Source: Bacteroidales bacterium UBA5219
GTDB taxonomy: Bacteria; Bacteroidota; Bacteroidia; Bacteroidales; ML635J-15
Length of the DNA: 33,342 nt
Assembly (NCBI GenBank): GCA_002412425.1
Contig: DHVB01000089.1
Coordinates: 1-33,342, forward strand
Reading direction: 5' to 3'
Each line of letters opens with the position of its first letter. Position 1 is the stretch's first letter. Below the pieces are notes generated by a model. It saw only the letters and a list, made by a program, of their open reading frames with translations, made no database searches and was not told the DNA's origin. Below are positions 14,901 through 23,082 of this stretch, piece after piece. A program made the translations under genes and the position numbers.

Positions 14901-16118
14901 TTAATTATTTTTTACACATCTTACCGAAAAACCATATCCTTTATTAAAGGTATCATATCTTCCAGAGCCTTGACTTCCACCTTGCAAGCATCTTCTTATT
15001 GCAAAATTTTCGTCACGTCCTTCACTACATTCGCCACCTTCGCTACAATGGCTGCTAGACCAAAAATACGCAAAATCATAAGAGCCAGTACCTTGCAAAT
15101 ACATAAAACCTCCGCCTCCGTTTCTTGCTCCAGCAAATAATGCTTCGAATCCTGAACCGCCACCTTGTTTCATTTGACCACCAACATTTTGAGCATGTCC
15201 TCTAAAACTATTCATAATATCTACTTCACCACTTGGCATACTTAGAGCTAATTCCAATTGTTTAAATTCGTAGTCTGTTGGTATATGCCAACCTTCTGGA
15301 CAAATTCCTTGTACACCTTCACTTGTTGAAAACTGCATTGCCATATTCCATTGATATAAACCTCCATAAATATTGCAATTATTTTCATCGTTTGCATAAC
15401 AATATTTTTGAATAGTTTCAGTATTTGTTTGTTGTTCAGTACCAAAAACCATTGTTCCTATATTCATATTTTTTGCAAGCCAACATTTTCCACCTATAGA
15501 AACTGTTGGATAAGTTTGTCCATCTCTACTGTCAACAATATTTTGTCCGCAAGTAAAATTACTCACAAAACTAATTTTAACAAAATCTTCAGTACTTCCG
15601 CAAGAATTAAAAATTTGCCAACTTAAAGTATAAGATTCGCCAACCAAGCCAGTAAAAGTTGCATTTGGAATATTTGGATCTGAAAGGCTTCCACCCTGCC
15701 CTTCTTCAATTGTCCAAAAGCCTATACCTATTTCTGCTTGATTAGCCTCTAAAACTGTTGAAGTACCAATAATTCCGAGCTGATCATAACCTGCATCTGC
15801 TACTGTAGGTTGAGGTATTAATTCAATATATTGTTTCTCGGCATAATAATATTCAGGGATACAACTTGTATCATGGATTTGTAAACGCACATACATACTA
15901 GCATCAGGAATAAAATAAAAAGTCAGCGAGTTTGCATTATCAAAATCATACCAATTCACATCATCATAAGAATATTGCCATTGCACGGTTCCTGCAACAT
16001 AGTTTGTGGCTTGTAATGTAAAATTATCTCCATGACAATAATCTTGAGATATTGCAACAAAATTAAAGTTAAGGATAAAAATTAAAGCTATTAATATTTT
16101 AAAAATCTGATTTTTCAT
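14901..16118 (-). CDS. secreted FISUMP-domain protein
   Basis: Protein of 405 residues with a signal peptide (about 1-24). A PKD/Ig-like N-terminal half (to about 190) precedes a C-terminal Fibrobacter succinogenes major paralogous (FISUMP) domain. Hallmarks of the domain are VDSRDGQTYPTVSIGGKCWLAKNMN, YGGLYQWN, GICPEGWHIPTDYEF, FWSSSHC and the final GYGFSVRCV; long motifs are described piecewise here. FISUMP proteins are surface or secreted proteins of Bacteroidota and Fibrobacterota with unknown roles, often present as many paralogues. Ten or so Cys in the domain suggest disulfide bonding outside the cell. It starts 2 bp after the preceding gene's stop. Confidence 0.85.
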   Translation of the reverse strand: MKNQIFKILIALIFILNFNFVAISQDYCHGDNFTLQATNYVAGTVQWQYSYDDVNWYDFDNANSLTFYFIPDASMYVRLQIHDTSCIPEYYYAEKQYIELIPQPTVADAGYDQLGIIGTSTVLEANQAEIGIGFWTIEEGQGGSLSDPNIPNATFTGLVGESYTLSWQIFNSCGSTEDFVKISFVSNFTCGQNIVDSRDGQTYPTVSIGGKCWLAKNMNIGTMVFGTEQQTNTETIQKYCYANDENNCNIYGGLYQWNMAMQFSTSEGVQGICPEGWHIPTDYEFKQLELALSMPSGEVDIMNSFRGHAQNVGGQMKQGGGSGFEALFAGARNGGGGFMYLQGTGSYDFAYFWSSSHCSEGGECSEGRDENFAIRRCLQGGSQGSGRYDTFNKGYGFSVRCVKNN

Positions 16119-16120
16119 GG

Positions 16121-16480
16121 CTAAATTTTTACAAAACTTTTTCTAAAATATTTTTCTTTATCACGTATTTGCAGGATATAAAATCCCTTTTCTAGATTTG
16201 AAATATCAAATTTAATAGTTGAATTTTCAAATTTTGCATTTTCAACACTAATAATTCTGCCGTTTAAATCTAAAATTTCCAATTTACAAGTTGAAAAGTT
16301 TTTCAATTCAATATTCAACTGCTCCGATGCTGGATTTGGATAAATTTTAGTTTCATTAAAGTTTTTAAATTCTCCTATGCTACTTGTAGGACATTCTGGA
16401 ATTTCAAAAAACAATGTATGTTGTGCTAACAATACATTTGCTGTAAATATTAAAATTAAAAGATTAAAAAATTTAATCAT
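16121..16480 (-). CDS. small exported protein made of a T9SS type A sorting domain
   Basis: Protein of 119 residues: signal peptide (1-19, ending LLAQ), about 27 residues of linker with one Cys, then a complete T9SS type A C-terminal sorting domain. The domain begins IYPNPASEQLNIEL and includes CKLEILDLNGRII, ISNLEKGFYILQI and a terminal FRKSFVKI. It is thus a T9SS substrate with almost no cargo. First gene of the four-gene secreted operon, 2 bp before the FISUMP gene. It might be a remnant of a larger protein, but the reading frame and signals are intact. Confidence 0.8.
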   Translation of the reverse strand: MIKFFNLLILIFTANVLLAQHTLFFEIPECPTSSIGEFKNFNETKIYPNPASEQLNIELKNFSTCKLEILDLNGRIISVENAKFENSTIKFDISNLEKGFYILQIRDKEKYFRKSFVKI

Positions 16481-16699
16481 AACAAAACTTTTTAAATACT
16501 TTGCTAAGTTACAAAAAATTTATGTAATAGTAATAAATATAACAAATAAAATTATAAGAAACTTTATCACTTTAAATCTATATGGCTGATTTTCATCATT
16601 TTACAAGAATGATTTTATATATTAAAATTGAATTTAATTTTGTTGAAAACTAGTTAATATCAATCTCAGATTAATTTTTACAAACTTCTTTTATTTTTG

Positions 16700-16707
16700 T
16701 AATTTTG
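16700..16707 (+). promoter_or_regulatory. -7 box upstream of prs
   Basis: TAATTTTG fits TAnnTTTG and lies 26 bp before the prs ATG. No clear -33 TTTG at the expected spacing. Confidence 0.5.
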
Positions 16708-16733
16708 CAATCAATAAACAAAATTTATAAAAG

Positions 16734-17726
16734 ATGCACTCACCAATTAAATTTTTTGCTGGTTCGGCAAATCGCGATTTAGCTATAAAAATTATAGATG
16801 GTTATAATCAAGCTCAAAAACAAATGCACCTAGAATCGGGTAATCCTATCGATACTCTAAAAACTTATAGTCTAGGTAAAAGTAGTTTTACACGTTTTAG
16901 TGATGGCGAATTTATTACAAGTTTAGATGAATCTGTTCGTGGTTGTACAGTATTTTTAATTCAAAGTACTTTTCCACCTGTAGATAATTTGTTTGAGCTT
17001 ATGCTTATGGTTGATGCTGCAAAACGAGCTTCGGCATATAAAGTTGTAGCAGTAATTCCATATTTTGGTTTTGCTCGTCAAGACAGAAAAGACCAGCCAC
17101 GCGTTGCTATTGGTGCAAAATTAATTGCCGATTTACTCACAGCTGCAAAAGTTGACCGCATTATGACTATGGATTTACATGCAGATCAAATTCAAGGATT
17201 TTTCAATGTTCCTGTTGACCATGTTTACGCATCTGCTTTGTTTGTGCCCTATCTAAAAAATTTAAATCTAGACAATTTAGTAATTGCTTCACCCGACATG
17301 GGTGGCTCGAAACGTGCAAAAGCTTATTCTCATTTCTTAGGTTGCGACATGGCTATTGCTCATAAATCACGCGTAAAAGCAAACGAAGTAGGCGAAATGA
17401 TGGTGATCGGTGATGTGGAAGGCAAAAATGTAATAATTACTGACGACATGGTTGATACTGCGGGAACTATTGTAATGGCGGCAAATATTATGATGGACAA
17501 AGGTGCTAAATCTGTTAGAGTGGTTGCATCTCACCCTGTGTTGTCTGGTCCTGCTTACGAAAGATTAAATAATTCACCAATTATTGAATTTATTACCACA
17601 GACTCTATTCCAATAAAAGAAGGAGCATCGGATAAAATAAAAGTACTTTCTATAGGTCCACTTTTTGGCGATATAATTAATAAGGTATATAATTTCAGAA
17701 GTATTTCAGGAAGTTTTATTGTTTAG
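16734..17726 (+). CDS. prs: ribose-phosphate pyrophosphokinase (PRPP synthetase)
   Basis: Cytosolic enzyme making PRPP from ribose 5-phosphate and ATP for nucleotide, His and Trp synthesis. Protein of 330 residues, slightly longer than the usual 310-320. Visible motifs: SDGEFITSLDESVRG near the N-terminus, YFGFARQDRKDQPR (flexible ATP loop), MDLHADQIQGFF (metal-binding His/Asp) and the PRPP-binding loop DDMVDTAGT (237-245). A monocistronic-looking gene with a -7 box upstream and another promoter after its stop codon. Confidence 0.97.
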   Translation: MHSPIKFFAGSANRDLAIKIIDGYNQAQKQMHLESGNPIDTLKTYSLGKSSFTRFSDGEFITSLDESVRGCTVFLIQSTFPPVDNLFELMLMVDAAKRASAYKVVAVIPYFGFARQDRKDQPRVAIGAKLIADLLTAAKVDRIMTMDLHADQIQGFFNVPVDHVYASALFVPYLKNLNLDNLVIASPDMGGSKRAKAYSHFLGCDMAIAHKSRVKANEVGEMMVIGDVEGKNVIITDDMVDTAGTIVMAANIMMDKGAKSVRVVASHPVLSGPAYERLNNSPIIEFITTDSIPIKEGASDKIKVLSIGPLFGDIINKVYNFRSISGSFIV

Positions 17727-17747
17727 ACAATTTTATTAATTATTGTT

Positions 17748-17755
17748 TATCTTTG
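17748..17755 (+). promoter_or_regulatory. -7 box of the DEAD-box helicase gene
   Basis: TATCTTTG, an exact TAnnTTTG followed by C, lies 20 bp before the helicase ATG and after the prs stop codon. The -33 element is unclear. Confidence 0.6.
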
Positions 17756-17775
17756 CAACCTGAAATTTAAAAAAA

Positions 17776-19476
17776 ATGCAATTATTTGAAAACTATGGTT
17801 TAAGCAAAGAAATTCTTAAAGCCATAAAAGAACTTGGATATATAAATCCTACGCCTATTCAGGCAAAAACAATACCTCACCTATTAAATTCTGACAGAGA
17901 TTTAGTTGGTTTAGCTCAAACTGGGACTGGTAAAACCGCTGCTTTTGGTTTGCCTATTCTCAATCAAATCGACTATCAAAATAAAATTACACAATCAATT
18001 ATTCTTTCGCCCACTCGCGAGCTTTGCGTGCAAATAGCAAAAGATATGCAGAATTATGCAAAATATTTGCCCGAAATTCGTATAACTGCGGTTTATGGCG
18101 GTGCGTCAATCGAAAATCAAATTAAAGATTTAAGAAAAGGTTCTCAAGTTGTTGTTGGAACGCCCGGCAGAGTTTTAGATTTGATAAATAGAAAAGTTTT
18201 AAAAATTAATCAAATATCTTTTTTGGTTTTAGACGAAGCTGATGAGATGCTAAACATGGGATTTAAAGAAGATATTGATGCTATCTTAGAAACCACACCA
18301 ATAGAAAAGCAAACTTTATTATTTTCTGCCACCATGCCACCCGAAATTATGAAAATTGCTGCAACCTATATGCACGATCCTTTAGAAATTTCGGTAGGAA
18401 CAAAAAATTCAGGAGCAGAAAATGTTGAACATTTTTACTATCAAGTAAATGCAAAAAACAGATATTTAGCCTTAAAACGTATTGCTGACATAAATCCAGA
18501 TATTTACGGAATTGTATTTTGTAGAACTCGTGCCGAAACTCAAGAAGTTGCAGATAAACTTATTCAAGATGGTTATAATGCAGATGCTTTGCATGGCGAT
18601 TTATCGCAAGCACAACGCGACCATGTTATGCACAGATTTAGAAGTGGAAATTTGCAATTACTTGTCGCTACCGATGTTGCTGCTCGTGGACTTGATGTAA
18701 ATGACCTTAGCCATATTATAAATTACAACCTTCCTGACGAAAGAGAAATTTATATACACAGAACTGGACGTACAGGCAGAGCAGGGAAAAAAGGCGAAGC
18801 TATCACAATAATTCACAATAGAGAACTGCACAAAATTCGAGAAATTGAAAAACTTCTAAAAAAACCTATAAACCGCAGACAAGTTCCCGATGGCAAAGAA
18901 GTTTGTACAAAGCAACTTATGCATATTATTGATAGAATTGAACATCTTTCTGAAATAGACCCAGAAATAGATCAATTTTTGCCTATAATTTTAAAAAAAT
19001 TAAGCTGGTTAGATAGAGATGAACTAATAAAACGATTTGTAGCTGTTGAGTTTTCTAGATTTTTGACTTATTATAAAAATGCTTACGACTTAAACGAACC
19101 CGATTTCAAAGAAAATAAAAGAAGTAATAAAGCAAAAAATCAAGGAAAATCAGGATATACTAAGTTTTTCTTAACTCTTGGTGCAAAAGATGGATTGAAT
19201 AAGGGGAAACTTTTAGATTTAATCAATACTAACGACAACATTGCTGGTGCTGACATAGGGAAAATTGAAATTATGCCAGGCTATACTTTTTTTGAAATGG
19301 ATTCCAATTATGAAAACGAAGTTATAAGAGCTTTTAATAATAAAAGATATGCTGGAAAACGTTTAAAAATAGAGATAAAAAACTCTAACAAAAAAGAAAA
19401 ACCTGATTTTAGAAAAAAAGATAACAAACCTACTCCAAAATCAGACAAAAAAAGACAAACTGGCAGAAGAAAATAA
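17776..19476 (+). CDS. DEAD-box RNA helicase with DbpA-type RNA-binding domain
   Basis: ATP-dependent RNA helicase of 566 residues, DeaD/CsdA/DbpA type, acting in ribosome assembly or RNA turnover. All motifs are intact: Q motif PTPIQ, Walker A AQTGTGKT (47-54), PTRELCVQ, TPGRVLDL, DEAD (153-156), SAT, GIVFCRTR, DVAARGLDV and YIHRTGRTGR (326-335). A helical region follows. A C-terminal RRM-like DbpA domain (about 455-535, from TKFFLTLGAKDGLNKG to AGKRLKIEI) precedes a Lys/Arg-rich tail that should bind RNA nonspecifically. Common cold-induced gene in Bacteroidota. No operon partner. Confidence 0.95.
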   Translation: MQLFENYGLSKEILKAIKELGYINPTPIQAKTIPHLLNSDRDLVGLAQTGTGKTAAFGLPILNQIDYQNKITQSIILSPTRELCVQIAKDMQNYAKYLPEIRITAVYGGASIENQIKDLRKGSQVVVGTPGRVLDLINRKVLKINQISFLVLDEADEMLNMGFKEDIDAILETTPIEKQTLLFSATMPPEIMKIAATYMHDPLEISVGTKNSGAENVEHFYYQVNAKNRYLALKRIADINPDIYGIVFCRTRAETQEVADKLIQDGYNADALHGDLSQAQRDHVMHRFRSGNLQLLVATDVAARGLDVNDLSHIINYNLPDEREIYIHRTGRTGRAGKKGEAITIIHNRELHKIREIEKLLKKPINRRQVPDGKEVCTKQLMHIIDRIEHLSEIDPEIDQFLPIILKKLSWLDRDELIKRFVAVEFSRFLTYYKNAYDLNEPDFKENKRSNKAKNQGKSGYTKFFLTLGAKDGLNKGKLLDLINTNDNIAGADIGKIEIMPGYTFFEMDSNYENEVIRAFNNKRYAGKRLKIEIKNSNKKEKPDFRKKDNKPTPKSDKKRQTGRRK

Positions 19477-19540
19477 AAAAAACTCTTCATTTTAATATTG
19501 AAATATAGTCTAAAAACATTTTTAACTTAAATTAATTTTG

Positions 19541-19548
19541 TACATTTG
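19541..19548 (+). promoter_or_regulatory. -7 box of the two-TM protein gene
   Basis: TACATTTG fits TAnnTTTG, 24 bp before the ATG at 19573. No convincing -33 TTTG. Confidence 0.5.
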
Positions 19549-19572
19549 TAGTCTATATAAAAATGTATAATT

Positions 19573-20103
19573 ATGGCAGAAAACGATAATAACATGAATT
19601 TTAATATTCCTCCTATTCCAGACCCAGAGGAAAGAGGCTTCAACTATAATACTTACGCTAACGAAAGTAGCAATAGTTCTAGCAATAATTCAAATAATCA
19701 AAGTCAAAATCAAGATTCAAACCAAAATCGAGGTTTTGATGAAACAAGCACAAATCAAGCTAAAAATGATTTGAAACCTAATATTCCAAACTCTGGTGCA
19801 ATTTTAACTTTAGGAATATTATCATTAGTAACTATTTTATGTTGTGGTGCTTGTGTTTCTCCAATTTTAGCGATAATTGCTCTCGCCCTTTTCCCAAGTG
19901 CAAAAAATAAATATCTACAAAATCCCGATTTTTACAGTGAAAATTCATATTCAAATATTAAAACAGGAAAAATTTTAGCAATAGTAGGTCTTTGTATTTC
20001 TTTATTCTTCATAATCCTACTTGCAATTGTTGGAAGTTTCACTGAAAGTACTGAAATAATTAAAGAAACTTTTGATTCTACATGGGACGCTATGGGATAC
20101 TAG
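19573..20103 (+). CDS. two-TM membrane protein with Asn/Ser/Gln-rich N-terminus (CCC/DUF4190-like)
   Basis: Protein of 176 residues. The first 75 residues are low-complexity and rich in Asn, Ser and Gln, with a proline-rich start (IPPIPDPEE). Two hydrophobic segments follow, about 77-105 (GILSLVTILCCGACVSPI) and 138-160 (ILAIVGLCISLFFIILLAIV), separated by a short polar loop. The Cys-rich first segment resembles small Bacteroidota CCC-motif/DUF4190-like membrane proteins. Function is unknown. It has its own -7 box, and the gene after it begins beyond a heptanucleotide repeat. Confidence 0.7.
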   Translation: MAENDNNMNFNIPPIPDPEERGFNYNTYANESSNSSSNNSNNQSQNQDSNQNRGFDETSTNQAKNDLKPNIPNSGAILTLGILSLVTILCCGACVSPILAIIALALFPSAKNKYLQNPDFYSENSYSNIKTGKILAIVGLCISLFFIILLAIVGSFTESTEIIKETFDSTWDAMGY

Positions 20104-20107
20104 ACTC

Positions 20108-20156
20108 AGTTAAAAGTTAAAAGTTAAAAGTTGAAAGTTGAAAACTTAAAGTTGAG
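20108..20156 (+). repeat. heptanucleotide minisatellite (AGTTAAA/AGTTGAA) across a start codon
   Basis: Seven consecutive 7-base units: AGTTAAA three times, AGTTGAA twice, AACTTAA, AGTTGAG. It begins 5 bp after the stop of the two-TM gene and runs into the first codons of the luxC-like gene. The 17-mer CAGTTAAAAGTTAAAAG occurs here (20107-20123) and also at 11181-11197. Confidence 0.85.
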
Positions 20157-21168
20157 AAGTAAAATTCAAATATTAGTAAATTTGGGGAAAAATTTTTTTG
20201 AAGTTTTAGAAAATGAAAATAGCAATAATTTTCCTGGATTTAATAGTATTTATGTGTCTAATCCTTGGTTTATTCCTGATTTTGTGAAATATTCTCTCAA
20301 AACATGGAGTAAATTATTAAGCGAAGATAAAATTTCGGCTTGGCTTCAAAATTATAATTTACCTAATTTTTCTACACCAAAAACTTTGGGTTTAGTTTTT
20401 GCTGGTAATATTCCTATGGTTGGCATGCACGATTTTATTAGTGGTTTTATTTGCGGATATAACTTAAAAATAAAATTGTCGTCTAAAGATAATATTCTGA
20501 TGAGATGGGTAATAGAAAGACTAAAAACCATAGGCAATATTTCTGACGAAAAAATTATAATTTGCGATTCCTTAATGGGGAATTTTGATAAAATAATTGC
20601 GACTGGAAGCAATAATTCTAACCGCTATTTTGAATATTATTTTGCTAAAACTCCAAATATTTTAAGAAAAAATAGAACTTCTATCGCAATTTTAGATGGA
20701 AACGAAACTCAAAAAGATTTAGAAAATTTAGCAGATGATATTTTCCTTTACTTTGGTCTTGGCTGTAGAAATGTTACAAAACTTTATGTACCTAAAAATT
20801 ATAATTTTGAAGCTCTTTCTAAAGCAATTGAAAAATATTCATTTTTAAGAAATCACAATAAATACGCAAATAATTTAGATTACAGATTTGCAATATTTAC
20901 AATGAATAAAGTTCCAATCACAAATCTTGGTCATTTATTTTTAAGAGAAAATAAAGATTTGCAATCTTATGTTTCTGTTCTAAATTTTGAGTTTTACGAC
21001 AAAAAAGAAGAATTAATTGAAAATATAAATAAAAAATCAGAAGAATTACAATGTGTTATTACAAAAATTGATAATATTGCAAATAGGCTTGATTTTGGTG
21101 CGAGCCAGAATCCTGAACTATATGAATATGCTGATAATGTTGACACTATAAATTTTTTAATTAAATAA
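20131..21168 (+). CDS. LuxC-like acyl-CoA reductase
   Basis: Protein of about 345 residues of the LuxC acyl-CoA reductase family (NADPH-dependent reduction of acyl-CoA to aldehyde, ALDH-like fold). Supporting motifs: FAGNIPMVGMHDFISG near 90-105, KLSSKDNILMRW and the Cys-containing FGLGCRNVTKLYVP (Cys about 212), which is the conserved Cys region of the family. No ATG precedes the conserved part. The in-frame TAA at 20125-20127 leaves TTG at 20131 or 20152 as starts, both inside the heptamer repeat. No luxE partner is present. It heads a tight run with the acidic protein and miaA (gaps of 2-3 bp). Function in this host is open. Confidence 0.75.
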   Translation: MKVENLKLRSKIQILVNLGKNFFEVLENENSNNFPGFNSIYVSNPWFIPDFVKYSLKTWSKLLSEDKISAWLQNYNLPNFSTPKTLGLVFAGNIPMVGMHDFISGFICGYNLKIKLSSKDNILMRWVIERLKTIGNISDEKIIICDSLMGNFDKIIATGSNNSNRYFEYYFAKTPNILRKNRTSIAILDGNETQKDLENLADDIFLYFGLGCRNVTKLYVPKNYNFEALSKAIEKYSFLRNHNKYANNLDYRFAIFTMNKVPITNLGHLFLRENKDLQSYVSVLNFEFYDKKEELIENINKKSEELQCVITKIDNIANRLDFGASQNPELYEYADNVDTINFLIK

Positions 21169-21170
21169 TT

Positions 21171-21698
21171 ATGATAATAAAATATAGATTAGTATTTGGC
21201 AAAGACGATGAGTTTGTTAGAGACATAGAACTCCACGAAGAAAGCAATTTTTTAGATTTAAGTTTAGCAATTCAAGCTGCATGTAATTTTGACTCTAGCC
21301 TACTTAGCATGTTTTATCTATCAAATAAATCTTGGGATAAGCTAGATGAAATTGTTCATGATAGAATTGATGCTGAAAGTCAAGCAGATGCACTACTAAT
21401 GGAAGAAACAAAATTAAATCATTTTGAGCCAAAAATTGGACAACGCTATATCTATATTTTTGATTTTTTCTCAGAAAGAGCATTTTTTATTGAAATTGTA
21501 AATATCAGAAAAGTAGAAAAAAACGACCATTTATTAGAATTTCCTATTTGTACATTGTCGAAAGGAAAAGCACCCGAACAAATTTTTATTGACGACATTG
21601 ACGATGAGTTTGAAGAAGACGACTTTTACGATGATGACTACGATGACGATGGCTATGACGATATAGGCTTTGAAAATATTGATGATTACGATTTTTAA
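21171..21698 (+). CDS. acidic protein, pRiA4b ORF-3/TnpR-like domain
   Basis: Protein of 175 residues with an N-terminal domain like the plasmid pRiA4b ORF-3 / IS1096 passenger family. Recognisable parts are IIKYRLVFGKDDEFVRDIEL, LSLAIQAACNFDSSLLSMFYLS and the KIGQRYIYIFDFF strand. The C-terminal 35 residues are almost entirely Asp, Glu, Tyr and Gly (DDFYDDDYDDDGYDDIG). Function is unknown despite the family name; nothing else here indicates a transposon. It lies 2 bp after the luxC-like gene and 3 bp before miaA, so they are cotranscribed. Confidence 0.7.
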   Translation: MIIKYRLVFGKDDEFVRDIELHEESNFLDLSLAIQAACNFDSSLLSMFYLSNKSWDKLDEIVHDRIDAESQADALLMEETKLNHFEPKIGQRYIYIFDFFSERAFFIEIVNIRKVEKNDHLLEFPICTLSKGKAPEQIFIDDIDDEFEEDDFYDDDYDDDGYDDIGFENIDDYDF

Positions 21699-21701
21699 TA
21701 A

Positions 21702-22619
21702 ATGTCAAAAAGCAATACATTAGTCATAATATTTGGTGCTACAGGTGTTGGAAAAACAGATGTTAGCATTGAAATTGCAAATTATTTTAAATCTGAAATA
21801 TTTTCTGCCGATTCGCGACAAATTTACAAAGAACTTGGCGTTGGTGTTGCAAAACCTAGCACAGAACAATTAGACAGTATAAAACATCACTTTATCAGCA
21901 CTGTTTCTATTCATGAGCATTACAGTATTTATCAATATGAACATGATTGCATTAATGCTTTAACAGAATATTTTACAACAAACAACATTGCCGTAATGGT
22001 TGGAGGTTCTGGTTTGTATATAGACGCAGTTTTAAATGGAATAGACGAAATGCCCGACCATGATCCCGAAATTAGAGAATATGTTAATGAACTTTACGAA
22101 AAAAATGGAATAGAATATTTAAGACACGAATTATTAAAACATGATCCAGAATATTACAAAATTGTTGACTTAAAAAACCAAAAAAGGCTGATTAGAGCTT
22201 TAGAAATATTCTATCAAACTGGCAAACCTTTTTCACAATTTCGTAAAAATCAAGCAGTTGAAAGAAATTTCGATACTATAAAAATTGGCATAGATTTAGA
22301 TAGAAATATACTGTATGAAAGAATAAATTCAAGAGTTGATAAAATGATAAAGAATGGTTTGGTGGAAGAAGCTTACGATACTTATCAATACAGAAATTTA
22401 CCTGCTCTTAAAACAATTGGTTATAAAGAATTGTTTGAATTTATTGAGAAAAAACGTTCTTTGGAAGATTCTATAGAATTATTAAAGAAAAATACTCGAA
22501 ATTTTGCTCGGCGACAACTAACATGGTTCCGCAGATATGAAGATGCAAAGTGGTTTGATTTAAGTGAGCAAAATGAGATTAGCAAATATATTGAATCAAG
22601 TTTAAATTTTAATAAGTAA
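21702..22619 (+). CDS. miaA: tRNA dimethylallyltransferase
   Basis: Transfers a dimethylallyl group to A37 of tRNAs reading U-starting codons. Protein of 305 residues, normal length. Visible motifs: P-loop GATGVGKTD (about 11-19), the signature SADSRQIYKELGVGVAKPS with catalytic Asp, GGSGLYIDAVLNG near 103-115, and the C-terminal tRNA-binding region with KTIGYKEL and RRQLTWFRR. Starts 3 bp after the acidic gene. Identification is firm. Confidence 0.97.
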   Translation: MSKSNTLVIIFGATGVGKTDVSIEIANYFKSEIFSADSRQIYKELGVGVAKPSTEQLDSIKHHFISTVSIHEHYSIYQYEHDCINALTEYFTTNNIAVMVGGSGLYIDAVLNGIDEMPDHDPEIREYVNELYEKNGIEYLRHELLKHDPEYYKIVDLKNQKRLIRALEIFYQTGKPFSQFRKNQAVERNFDTIKIGIDLDRNILYERINSRVDKMIKNGLVEEAYDTYQYRNLPALKTIGYKELFEFIEKKRSLEDSIELLKKNTRNFARRQLTWFRRYEDAKWFDLSEQNEISKYIESSLNFNK

Positions 22620-22638
22620 TAATAAATTAATGAACGAT

Positions 22639-23046
22639 ATGAAAAATTTAGTTTTATTTTTTGCCTCAATTTTTTTATTAGGCATTTTTACATTTAGCGA
22701 ATTGAATGCTCAAGAGGCAAAATCAAACATTAAAGAATTAACTGAATCTAACTTTAATACAAGTATTAAAAAAGGTTTGGTCTTAGTAGATTTTTATGCA
22801 GATTGGTGTCGTCCTTGCAAAATGATGCAGCCTATTCTTGAAGATGTTGCAACTGAGTACAACTCTCAAATTACCATTACTAAAATAAATATTGATAATA
22901 ATAAAAACATTTCTTCTAAATACAATGTTAAAGGTATTCCTTGTATGATTTTATTTGAAAATGGTAAAGAAGTGAAAAGAGTTGTTGGTTATCATGAAAA
23001 AGAACAGCTTTTAGAAAAGCTAGCTGATAAAGTAAAAATGCAATAG
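22639..23046 (+). CDS. exported thioredoxin-like protein (WCRPC)
   Basis: Thioredoxin-fold protein of about 135 residues with signal peptide MKNLVLFFASIFLLGI, cleaved near LNAQ. The redox site is DWCRPCK, followed by a classical cis-Pro segment (GIPCMILFENGKEV). Both active Cys are present, and a further Cys precedes the cis-Pro loop. An in-frame ATG 9 bp upstream (22630) is possible; the later one gives the better signal peptide. Periplasmic thiol-disulfide exchange is likely. It follows miaA closely and may be in the same transcript. It differs from the island's TlpA-like protein, which has lost the second Cys. Confidence 0.88.
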   Translation: MKNLVLFFASIFLLGIFTFSELNAQEAKSNIKELTESNFNTSIKKGLVLVDFYADWCRPCKMMQPILEDVATEYNSQITITKINIDNNKNISSKYNVKGIPCMILFENGKEVKRVVGYHEKEQLLEKLADKVKMQ

Positions 23047-23082
23047 TCTAACTATATGGTTTTTACGCACTTTTCAAGACTG

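Noticed and set aside
20108..20156. Heptamer array as a CRISPR or plasmid iteron
   Set aside because: Units of 7 bases have no spacers and no cas or rep gene nearby; it is a simple minisatellite.
21171..21698. Transposon resolvase for the acidic 175-residue protein
   Set aside because: The family name mentions an IS passenger, but there is no recombinase catalytic motif, no inverted repeats and it lies in a housekeeping operon.
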